Source of the DNA: JBEIJQ01 sp040380145
Lineage (GTDB): Bacteria; Bacteroidota; Bacteroidia; Chitinophagales; Saprospiraceae
NCBI GenBank assembly: GCA_040380145.1
Contig: JBEIJQ010000196.1
Coordinates: 1 to 5,032, forward strand
Reading direction: 5' to 3'
Length of the DNA: 5,032 nucleotides
This document shows positions 1-4,976 of the stretch, in pieces. The notes beneath the pieces are model-generated. The model was given only the letters and a program-made list of their open reading frames with translations. It did not search any database and was not told the DNA's origin. Position numbers and translations under genes: made by a program. How positions within the stretch are numbered: the first letter of the stretch is position 1; each line of letters opens with the position of its first letter.

Positions 1-256
1 GAATGCCGTCCACCCAAATTTCGGTTGAGTTCTCGTCTGATTCAAGTGCTTGCAACCATATGTCTGCGCCTTGCACGATATATTCTGGCGTTGTGTCAAT
101 GACTGCCATGTCCGCAGCGGAAATCGACTTCATCTGCGATGAAGGAAGAAGATGCGACTGTTCGCTGACCAAGTACAATCCGAAAGGAACAGCGATTAAC
201 AAAAGAATCAATGATCCGCTAAATGCGAGCAATGAACTGGCTGTTTCGTGATTCAT
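1..256 (-). CDS. Partial membrane-anchored protein of unknown function (5' part, runs off left edge)
   Basis: Read on the minus strand from the ATG at 256-254, the frame is open to the window edge (about 85 residues). It begins MNHETASSLLAFSGSLIL, followed by LLIAVPFGLYLVSEQS. Residues about 8-32 form one strongly hydrophobic segment, then a polar stretch rich in Asp, Glu, Ser and Thr, as in a protein with a single N-terminal anchor. The opposite-strand frame over the same bases (3-251) reads as a Cys- and Ser-rich string without domain character, so I prefer the minus strand. An in-frame TAA lies two codons upstream of the ATG, and no Shine-Dalgarno is visible. Codons are much more A/T-ending than in the genes to the right. 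I do not recognise the family. The hydrophobic part recalls small assembly-factor membrane segments, but not enough to name one. Confidence 0.5.
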   Translation of the reverse strand, partial: MNHETASSLLAFSGSLILLLIAVPFGLYLVSEQSHLLPSSQMKSISAADMAVIDTTPEYIVQGADIWLQALESDENSTEIWVDGI

Positions 257-262
257 CAGCGA

Positions 263-375
263 TTAGCCCGATTTCTGAGCAAATAAAATCGCCTTCACCA
301 CTTTGTTGGCATCATAGACTAATTGAGAACGAAACAAGCCACCAGGATTGATAAAATCTGCGTGAGTTTCTGGCC
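263..375 (-). CDS. 3' end fragment of an unidentified protein, tightly followed by the membrane protein gene
   Basis: On the minus strand a frame ending at the TAA at 265-263 reads PETHADFINPGGLFR, then SQLVYDANKVVKAILFAQKSG (the last part helical and charged). It looks like the natural C-terminus of a protein. It is in a different frame from the dehydrogenase, which enters this DNA and stops at 312. Its 5' part is absent, because the sequence changes to the GC-rich dehydrogenase around 366-377. The stop is separated from the next ATG by only six bases in the same frame, which suggests an operon or translational coupling. A single gene interrupted by a stop is less likely. Family unknown; being coding at all is an inference from the residue pattern of 36 residues. 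Confidence 0.35.
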
Positions 376-1349
376 AGGGTGCCCAAGCGCCAAGCCATGA
401 GCTGGGCCTTGGTCAGTTCGGTGATCATCTCGGCCAGTTTCTTTTGCGTGAGCTGGAAGCCGGCGAGCGGCCTTCCGAACTGCTCGCGTTCCAAGGAGTA
501 GCGCAGGGCGGCGTCGTAGCAATCGAGACCGGCGCCCACGGCTCCCCAAGCGATGCCGTATCGGGCCTTGGACAGGCAGGAAAGGGGCCCTTTCAGTCCG
601 CGGATCTCGGGAAAGAGATTGGACTTGGGGATGCGGGCGTCCTCGAACACCAGTTCGCCCGTGATGGAGGCGCGGAGCGAGAGTTTGCCGTGGATTTCGG
701 GTGCTTTCACGCCCGGAGTGTCCATGTCCACGATCAGGCCGCGGATCTGGCCGGACTCGTCTTTGGCCCAGACCACGGCCACATGCGCGACGGGTGAATT
801 GGTGATCCACATCTTGGCGCCGTTGAGGATCACGTGGTCGCCGTCGTCCTTGATGTTGGTGATCATGTCGCTGGGATTCGATCCGTGGTCGGGCTCGGTG
901 AGGCCGAAGCAGCCGATCATCTGGCCGCTGGCCAAGAGGGGCAGGTACTTCTGGCGCTGCTCCTCGGTGCCGAACTTGTAGATCGGGAACATCACGAGGG
1001 AGCCCTGCACGGAGGCCATCGAGCGGACCCCGGAGTCGCCCCTTTCCAGTTCCTGCATCATCACGCCGTAGGCGATCTCGTCCATTCCCCCGCAGCCGTA
1101 CTTGGCGGGCAGGTTGGGGCCGTAGGCGCCCAGCTCGGCGAGGCCTTTGACCAATTGGGACGGGTAGATGCAGCGCTCGAAAGCGTCTTCGATGATGGGG
1201 CTCACCTCCTGCTTCACGAACTCCCGCGTGGACTCGCGCACCATGCGGTGCTCGGGAGAGAGCAGATCGTCCACGAGATAGTAATCGTGGCCTTGGTAGC
1301 GGTCGGCCTTGGCGGCCCGTTTCAGGGATTCGTGCGAGAGATTGGACAT
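312..1349 (-). CDS. Glutaryl-CoA dehydrogenase-like acyl-CoA dehydrogenase, C-terminally truncated
   Basis: An FAD-dependent acyl-CoA dehydrogenase, closest by motif to glutaryl-CoA dehydrogenase, which oxidises and decarboxylates glutaryl-CoA to crotonyl-CoA in lysine/tryptophan breakdown. Seen here: the helical N-domain with VRSMASVQGSLVM (residues 108-120; family glutarate-binding Arg matches R109), the flavin-loop signature CFGLTEPDHGSNPSD (147-161), the beta-domain WITNSP (181-186), and the C-domain run EREQFGRPL followed by QLTQKKLAEMITELT (287-313). Homology ends near residue 326; the last ~18 residues to the stop are AT-rich and foreign-looking. Family members run to about 390-400 residues, and the catalytic Glu lies in the TYEGTHDIH-type motif of the missing part. 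The product as written should be inactive. The start at 1349 fits the family N-terminus; no Shine-Dalgarno. Substrate is inferred; family membership is firm. Confidence 0.88.
   Translation of the reverse strand: MSNLSHESLKRAAKADRYQGHDYYLVDDLLSPEHRMVRESTREFVKQEVSPIIEDAFERCIYPSQLVKGLAELGAYGPNLPAKYGCGGMDEIAYGVMMQELERGDSGVRSMASVQGSLVMFPIYKFGTEEQRQKYLPLLASGQMIGCFGLTEPDHGSNPSDMITNIKDDGDHVILNGAKMWITNSPVAHVAVVWAKDESGQIRGLIVDMDTPGVKAPEIHGKLSLRASITGELVFEDARIPKSNLFPEIRGLKGPLSCLSKARYGIAWGAVGAGLDCYDAALRYSLEREQFGRPLAGFQLTQKKLAEMITELTKAQLMAWRLGTLARNSRRFYQSWWLVSFSISL
361..378. other. Composition and homology junction inside the dehydrogenase gene
   Basis: Reading leftwards, the dehydrogenase is in good register with its family through Leu-Gly-Thr-Leu-Ala (codons to about 372). 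It then switches to AGA AAC TCA CGC AGA codons and AT-rich DNA with no family resemblance. From about 373 to 263 a different minus-strand frame gives a sensible C-terminus. The switch can be placed only within about a dozen bases. No transposase, terminal inverted repeat or target duplication is visible. A chimeric assembly join or a recombination breakpoint would both look like this. Confidence 0.6.
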
Positions 1350-1385
1350 GATCGGAAAAAAGGGATGGAAATGGTGAAAATCGGA

Positions 1386-1393
1386 TAGATTTG
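1386..1393 (+). promoter_or_regulatory. Candidate Bacteroidota -7 promoter element (TAGATTTG) for folB fusion
   Basis: TAGATTTG matches the Bacteroidota sigma-ABfr -7 consensus TAnnTTTG exactly. No TTTG -33 element is seen about 19-21 bases upstream, which weakens the call. It is strengthened by the near-identical arrangement at 2426-2454: both boxes continue with GCC-type bases and are followed, six bases after the box, by a GGAAATG...GTTTTCC inverted repeat. Transcription from here would give a leader of roughly 140 bases before the TTG at 1542. Confidence 0.45.
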
Positions 1394-1398
1394 CCTTT

Positions 1399-1416
1399 TG
1401 GAAATGCGGTTTTCCG
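1399..1416 (+). promoter_or_regulatory. Hairpin GGAAA-TGCGGT-TTTCC at the predicted transcript 5' end
   Basis: G1400-A1404 pairs with T1411-C1415 (five perfect pairs, with a T1399-G1416 wobble) around a six-base loop. An alternative fold pairs GCGG (1406-1409) with CCGC (1414-1417) across TTTT. It lies six bases downstream of the -7-like box, so it would be at or near the first transcribed bases. The same element recurs at 2439-2454. Role unknown: a 5'-end stabilising stem or a repressor site would both fit. Confidence 0.4.
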
Positions 1417-1434
1417 CTGCAACAACAACGGGAA

Positions 1435-1451
1435 GGGAAAATCGTTTTCCC
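1435..1451. repeat. Perfect inverted repeat GGGAAAA-TCG-TTTTCCC
   Basis: Seven perfectly complementary bases on each side of a three-base centre, between the divergent genes. Its core GGAAAA/TTTTCC resembles the hairpins at 1399-1416 and 2439-2454. It could be an operator read from both sides, or an RNA stem in the leader of the + strand gene. Position and symmetry are seen directly; function is inference. Confidence 0.4.
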
Positions 1452-1525
1452 CGACCGCTTCCCAAACGGGCGCCCAAAAGCGAAACACCTTCTTCAAAGG
1501 CCGTGTTCGACCGTTAAACGCGCCG

Positions 1526-1533
1526 CAAATTTA
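1526..1533 (-). promoter_or_regulatory. Candidate -7 element (TAAATTTG) for the dehydrogenase gene
   Basis: On the minus strand the bases read TAAATTTGC, an exact match to TAnnTTTG, directed at the dehydrogenase starting at 1349. No TTTG or TTG element at the usual distance is visible. The leader would be about 170 bases long and would contain the 1435-1451 inverted repeat. A chance match is possible. Confidence 0.3.
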
Positions 1534-1541
1534 TCAATTTC

Positions 1542-2408
1542 TTGTTCATTCTGGCCGAAAATATCCGCGTATTTGCCCGGCACGGCGGCGATCGGGAAAC
1601 CCCGCCCCCCGCCCGGGAACATCTCGTGCAGGTGCGTATCGCGACCGATTTTTCGCGGGCCTCCGGCCACGACGAGCTCCAGGGCACGGTGGATTACGCT
1701 ACCGTCCACCGCTTGGTGGACATGCACATGCGGGTGCCGTCGCGGACCCTGGAGCACGCCTGCGGCAGGATCCTCGCATCGCTCAAAGATACCCGGCCGG
1801 AGATCGCCTCGGCGACGGTGCGCATCGAAGTGCCCGCCCCGCCGCTGCGGGCAGCGGTGGGCAAAGCGTTCGTGGAAATGGACCTGGAGGGCAAGACCCG
1901 CGTGGGACTGGAAGACGCCCGCTTTTTTGCCCTGCACGGACTGTACGAGGGCGAGGAGACGGTGGGCAACCGGTATTCGCTGGATTGTTCGGCCGTGCTG
2001 AACAAGTGCGCGGCGGCCGAATCGGACAACATCGCGGACACGCTGAACTACGAACATATTTTTACGGTACTGGCCCACGAAATGTCCGTTCGGGCGCAGC
2101 TGATCGAACGCGTGGCCTCCCGCATCCGCGAGAACCTCATCGGGCAGTTTCCCGCCATGGACGGCCTTTCCCTGCGCATCGGCAAGATCCAGCCGCCGGT
2201 GCAGGGGCAGTTGGGGCGGGCCAGCGTGCTGCTGGAAGCGGATTTCTGCAAAGAGTGCCCGCGCTGCAAAAAAACTTTTTCCTGTAAGGGAAATCCTCTG
2301 AACTGCCCGTGCAAAGAATCCAAGATGACGGCTTTCACGGCCGGCTTCGTCCGCGAACAATACGGCGGCTGCGTGTGCGGGGAGTGCCGGAGTTTTTACG
2401 AAAGATAA
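1542..2408 (+). CDS. folB: Tandem dihydroneopterin aldolase (FolB-FolB) fused to a Cys-rich CWC domain
   Basis: Dihydroneopterin aldolase cleaves dihydroneopterin to hydroxymethyl-dihydropterin and glycolaldehyde in folate synthesis (cytoplasm). The 288 residues hold two FolB domains, about 3-115 and 124-233. Against the S. aureus enzyme, domain 2 keeps the key residues: Glu138 (E22) in EGEETVGN, Tyr170 (Y54) in DTLNYE, Glu189 (E74) in LIERVA and Lys215 (K100) in RIGKIQPP. Domain 1 keeps Tyr52 and Glu71 but has Val97 for the lysine and prolines where E22 should be, so it looks catalytically dead. The tail, 236-288, has C239-x2-C242-x5-C248-x6-C255-x-C257 and C277-x-C279-x2-C282, the layout of the Cys-rich CWC family, probably metal-binding. 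Usual FolB length is about 120. The start is TTG at 1542: an in-frame stop lies at 1515-1517, no ATG or GTG intervenes, and there is no Shine-Dalgarno. ATT or ATC starts cannot be excluded. Confidence 0.85.
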   Translation: MFILAENIRVFARHGGDRETPPPAREHLVQVRIATDFSRASGHDELQGTVDYATVHRLVDMHMRVPSRTLEHACGRILASLKDTRPEIASATVRIEVPAPPLRAAVGKAFVEMDLEGKTRVGLEDARFFALHGLYEGEETVGNRYSLDCSAVLNKCAAAESDNIADTLNYEHIFTVLAHEMSVRAQLIERVASRIRENLIGQFPAMDGLSLRIGKIQPPVQGQLGRASVLLEADFCKECPRCKKTFSCKGNPLNCPCKESKMTAFTAGFVREQYGGCVCGECRSFYER

Positions 2409-2425
2409 AACAAGCCCAAAGCCGT

Positions 2426-2433
2426 TATCTTTG
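2426..2433 (+). promoter_or_regulatory. Candidate Bacteroidota -7 promoter element (TATCTTTG) for the OmpA-family gene
   Basis: TATCTTTG is an exact TAnnTTTG match placed 18 bases after the folB stop and 143 bases before the chosen ATG. No TTTG occurs at the expected upstream distance; the closest T run, 2393-2397, is too far. Together with the following hairpin it repeats the arrangement found upstream of the folB fusion, which argues against a chance match. Confidence 0.55.
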
Positions 2434-2438
2434 CCGGG

Positions 2439-2454
2439 CGGAAATGGTTTTCCG
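2439..2454 (+). promoter_or_regulatory. 5'-end hairpin CGGAAA-TGGT-TTTCCG
   Basis: Six perfect base pairs (C2439-A2444 with T2449-G2454) close a TGGT tetraloop, beginning five bases after the -7-like box, so close to the probable first base of the mRNA. The sequence GGAAATG...GTTTTCC is the same as at 1400-1415 apart from a two-base difference in the loop. It could protect the transcript 5' end or be bound by a regulator. Confidence 0.45.
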
Positions 2455-2576
2455 TGCCACTGGAATTTTTTTTTCGGTCAAAAATTTTTTTCCCATATTT
2501 TTTTCCAAAAAAAATGCCCGAAGGGCTTTGCGGAAGGTTTTTGGGGAAAGAAAAAAACGGGCAGTCGATCGCCTTC

Positions 2577-4889
2577 ATGAAAAACGCTCGGAAAAACATC
2601 TTGGAAAAACGGCCCTCCCCTGCGCTTGCGGTGCGGGGCTTGGCCGCTGCGCTCGCCCTGCTCCTCCTCGTTTGCCTGCCGACCGTCGGCCGCGGACAAA
2701 AGCCCGCGCCCGATCCCAAGCCCAAGGACCTGAAAAAGTCGGGCGATTTCTATTTCCGGCAGCGCGAATACCAACAGGCGGTACCGTATTATTTGAAGTA
2801 CCAGTTGGCGGAACCGGAGGATTTCGGGGCCAAATACAACATCGGCATTTCTTATTTTTACATGGACAGCATCGACCGCGCCCTTGCCTACTTGCGGTAT
2901 GTGCTCCAAGACGAGGATACCCCCGACGAGGTTTACCTGTACCTGGCCAAGTGCTATGCGTCCAAAGACAGTTACGAGACGGCGGCCCGCTATGTGAAAC
3001 TGTATCTGGCGGCCCTCGACCCCAAATCGCCGGAGCGCCCGGCGATCAAGGCCCGGATCCTGCAATACATCAACGCCCGCGACCTGCGGGTCAGCCCGTC
3101 CACCGATCTGGTGCAGAACCTCGGCCCCAGGATCAACACCCGCTACGACGAATGGATGCCGGTGTTCCATCTGGCAGAGCCCAACGCACTGTACTTCACC
3201 TCCCGGCGGGCCGGCAATTACGGTCCCGTGCAGTGCCCCGAACGCCCGGGCCACATCGGCGGTTGCTATACGGCGGATGTGTTCCGGACCCAATTGGAGC
3301 GCGGGGTTTGGGAACCGCCCGCGGCCGGCATATTCGGGCTCAATTCCGTCGAAGAGGATGTATTGTTCGGATTTGGGGGCAAAAAAGGCTCGACCGCTTG
3401 GTTTTTTCGGGGAAAAAATCCGGTCCAAGGCGACTGGTTCGCCCCGGAAGTGCCCGATCGGAAAATGCCGGACTCCATTGCCGTCGCGCCGCTGCCGTTC
3501 AACGCGTTGGGCGTTTTCGAGGGCAACTTGGCCCTGTTCGGCGAGCGCACCGTGCTGTTTTCCAGTGAGCGGCCGGGCGGTTACGGGGGCCGTGACCTGT
3601 GGTTTTCGAGGCGCTACCCGGACGGGACTTGGCTGGATCCCCAAAACCTCGGCCCGGAAGTGAACACCCCGGCCAACGAAGACTGTCCGTTCCTGTGCCC
3701 GGACGGCCGCACGCTGTATTTCAGTTCGGACCGACCCGAAAGCGTGGGCGGGTACGATATTTTCCGGGCGGTGTTTTCCGACGCAAAGGGGATTTTCCAA
3801 TCCGCCGAAAACCTCGGTTTTCCGATCAATTCGCCCGCGGACGACCGGGACTTCCGCTTGTTCCCACAGGCTTCCACGGCTTATTTTTCTTCTGACCGAA
3901 CGGGAGGCTACGGCGGATTCGACCTGTACGAGATCTATTTTCGTCCCCTGCGTCCGGCGCAACAGGCCCTTTCGGATCCGCCTTCTTTCGCAGATGTGCT
4001 GCTCCCGATTCCGCCCGATCCGCAGGAAACGCCCGTGGCCCCCCGGCCCGCGCCGCCCCCGGTGCCGACGCCCGCGCCCCAACCGCCGGCCAAAACGCCC
4101 GAAAAACCCGCGGCGACCGTCGCGACAAAATACGCCCCGATCTATTTCGATAAAAAAACCTCCAACATCAATCCCGCCTCCAACGCGGCCATCGCGCAGG
4201 TCGCCCAATGGGCCAAACAGCACCCGGCGGCCCAACTGGTCGTGGTGGCCCATTCCGACAGCACGGCGGATCCCCTGAACCGGGAGATATACCTGTGCTT
4301 CAAACAAGCCGAGTTGGTGGCCCAAAAATTGGTGGATGCGGGCGTGGAAAAAAAACGCCTGGTTTTGAACGGCGTCGGCCCCTTTTATCCTTTTTCCCGA
4401 TATGCCGCGGCCGATGGACAGCGCAATGCGATGGCCGGCATGATGAACAGCCGCGTCGAGATCTGGTGCCGAGGGCCCGAACCGACCGGCGACGGACATG
4501 TCCTGGAGTGCCAATACCCGGAGATCGTGCCGCAGCTCACCGACCCCCGTGGCCGACAGTTCACTGAAAACACGGCCCGCCTGCATTACCGGGTACAGCT
4601 CGGCAACGTGGCCGGCGAGTACAAGGATCCTGCCCTCGGGCGTTTTCCGGGTGCATTCGCCGAGGCCGAGTTCGGCGCCGCAACGGTCCAATACTGTACA
4701 GGGCTGTTCTTTCAGTTCGGCCAAGCCAAAGCGGTGATGGACCGTTTGCGCAACGAGGGTTACGGCGAGGCCGTTGTGGTCGCCTACCTCCGCAACCAGC
4801 GGCTTTCAAGGGTACAGGCCGATGAACTGGTCAAACAATTTCCCGAACTCGCGGCGTATGTGGCGATCAAAAAGCAGTTGGGCGAGTAG
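2577..4889 (+). CDS. Exported TPR-PD40-OmpA-SPOR envelope protein
   Basis: A 770-residue cell-envelope protein of the Bacteroidota multidomain OmpA type. In order: basic n-region and signal peptide (1-40; hydrophobic 18-35, likely cut near GRG/QKP; Cys33 follows Val, so no good lipobox); TPR-like helices (about 52-168); PD40/TolB-like repeats with YFTSRRAGNYG (206-216), VLFSSERPGGYGGRDLWFS (326-344), YFSSDRPESVGGYDIFR (381-397) and YFSSDRTGGYGGFDLYEI (436-453); a Pro-rich linker (475-512); an OmpA_C-like peptidoglycan-binding domain (about 518-630; AHSD at 558-561, NSRVEI at 624-629); and a SPOR-like tail (about 669-745; YRVQLG to VVVAY). T9SS/gliding protein PorE has a similar TPR-beta-propeller-OmpA plan, but that role is not shown here. 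The Arg that contacts diaminopimelate in OmpA domains appears as Gln578. Start 2577 is preferred over GTG 2454 or ATG 2514 because it gives a normal signal peptide. Confidence 0.88.
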   Translation: MKNARKNILEKRPSPALAVRGLAAALALLLLVCLPTVGRGQKPAPDPKPKDLKKSGDFYFRQREYQQAVPYYLKYQLAEPEDFGAKYNIGISYFYMDSIDRALAYLRYVLQDEDTPDEVYLYLAKCYASKDSYETAARYVKLYLAALDPKSPERPAIKARILQYINARDLRVSPSTDLVQNLGPRINTRYDEWMPVFHLAEPNALYFTSRRAGNYGPVQCPERPGHIGGCYTADVFRTQLERGVWEPPAAGIFGLNSVEEDVLFGFGGKKGSTAWFFRGKNPVQGDWFAPEVPDRKMPDSIAVAPLPFNALGVFEGNLALFGERTVLFSSERPGGYGGRDLWFSRRYPDGTWLDPQNLGPEVNTPANEDCPFLCPDGRTLYFSSDRPESVGGYDIFRAVFSDAKGIFQSAENLGFPINSPADDRDFRLFPQASTAYFSSDRTGGYGGFDLYEIYFRPLRPAQQALSDPPSFADVLLPIPPDPQETPVAPRPAPPPVPTPAPQPPAKTPEKPAATVATKYAPIYFDKKTSNINPASNAAIAQVAQWAKQHPAAQLVVVAHSDSTADPLNREIYLCFKQAELVAQKLVDAGVEKKRLVLNGVGPFYPFSRYAAADGQRNAMAGMMNSRVEIWCRGPEPTGDGHVLECQYPEIVPQLTDPRGRQFTENTARLHYRVQLGNVAGEYKDPALGRFPGAFAEAEFGAATVQYCTGLFFQFGQAKAVMDRLRNEGYGEAVVVAYLRNQRLSRVQADELVKQFPELAAYVAIKKQLGE

Positions 4890-4897
4890 TTTTTTTT
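4847..4897 (+). terminator. Weak candidate terminator at the end of the OmpA-family gene
   Basis: ACTCGC (4847-4852) can pair with GCGAGT (4882-4887, overlapping the stop codon), followed two bases later by eight Ts (4890-4897). The T tract is typical, but the 29-base loop is long and the stem only six pairs, so this is tentative. Confidence 0.2.
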
Positions 4898-4976
4898 CAA
4901 AATTGTCATTGGAAATTTCTATTTGCAAAAAATTTAAATACATTCTATAAAAAACGATTCAGGCCCTCTAAAATCT
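4890..4976. other. AT-rich intergenic stretch, possible promoter region of the next gene
   Basis: Sharply AT-rich compared with the coding DNA on either side, with a T8 run (4890-4897), the palindrome GAAATTTC (4912-4919) and TTTG at 4922-4925 followed 20 bases later by TATAAAAA (4946-4953). The spacing is right for a Bacteroidota promoter but the -7 match is poor. No RNA gene or repeat is evident. Confidence 0.3.

Larger units (their letters stand above)
1350..1541. other. Divergent intergenic region between dehydrogenase and folB fusion
   Basis: These 192 bases separate two divergently transcribed genes and contain no convincing coding frame. They hold a + strand -7-like box (1386-1393), a minus-strand -7-like box (1526-1533) and two hairpin-forming inverted repeats (1399-1416 and 1435-1451). 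A purine-rich stretch with two ATCGGA copies lies next to the dehydrogenase start (1351-1356 and 1380-1385). No Shine-Dalgarno precedes either start. Confidence 0.6.
2409..2576. other. Leader region of the OmpA-family gene
   Basis: Between the folB stop and the ATG at 2577 lie a -7-like box (2426-2433), a hairpin (2439-2454) and a run of homopolymers: T9 at 2466-2474, A5T7 at 2480-2491, T7 at 2498-2504 and A8 at 2507-2514. A short GCCC-GAA-GGGC stem follows at 2516-2527. The large-protein frame is open across most of this region from a GTG at 2454. However, its translation here is low-complexity Phe/Lys and precedes a clear signal peptide, so I read the region as untranslated. No clear terminator for folB is seen. 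Confidence 0.5.

Noticed and set aside
3..251. An 82-codon + strand frame at the left edge
   Set aside because: The minus strand over the same bases gives a signal-anchor protein with a sensible hydrophobic profile; the + frame does not.
319..1497. A 392-codon minus-strand frame overlapping the dehydrogenase
   Set aside because: The product is Arg/Pro-rich low-complexity sequence typical of a shifted frame. The overlapping frame from 1349 has all the acyl-CoA dehydrogenase motifs.
1391..2287. A 298-codon + strand frame starting just after the -7-like box
   Set aside because: It runs out of frame through the folB coding sequence and has Arg/Gly/Ala-rich composition without motifs. It would also start inside the predicted promoter.
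2466..2514. Phased A-tract DNA bending upstream of the envelope gene
   Set aside because: Tract centres fall about 15-16, 15-16 and 9-10 bases apart, not in steady multiples of one helical turn, so cooperative curvature is not supported.
2454..2576. Translation of the envelope gene from GTG 2454 or ATG 2514
   Set aside because: Either start would put 21-41 odd residues ahead of a well-formed signal peptide and would place GTG 2454 within the leader hairpin. ATG 2577 gives the expected N-terminus.
3400..3420. A strong hairpin (GGTTTTTTC / GAAAAAATC with GGG loop) inside the envelope gene
   Set aside because: It falls in mid-gene, encodes a normal WFFRGKN stretch and is not followed by a T run. 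Most likely an accident of Phe and Lys/Asn codons, not a terminator.
4037..4110. GC-rich repetitive stretch as a possible tandem repeat or CRISPR-like array
   Set aside because: It encodes the Pro/Ala/Thr linker between the PD40 and OmpA domains; there are no regularly spaced repeats.
2478..4724. A very long open frame (748 codons) on the minus strand opposite the envelope protein gene
   Set aside because: GC-rich coding DNA often leaves the antisense frame open. Its translation is a run of Arg/Gly-rich sequence without domains, while the + strand gives clear TPR, PD40, OmpA and SPOR patterns.
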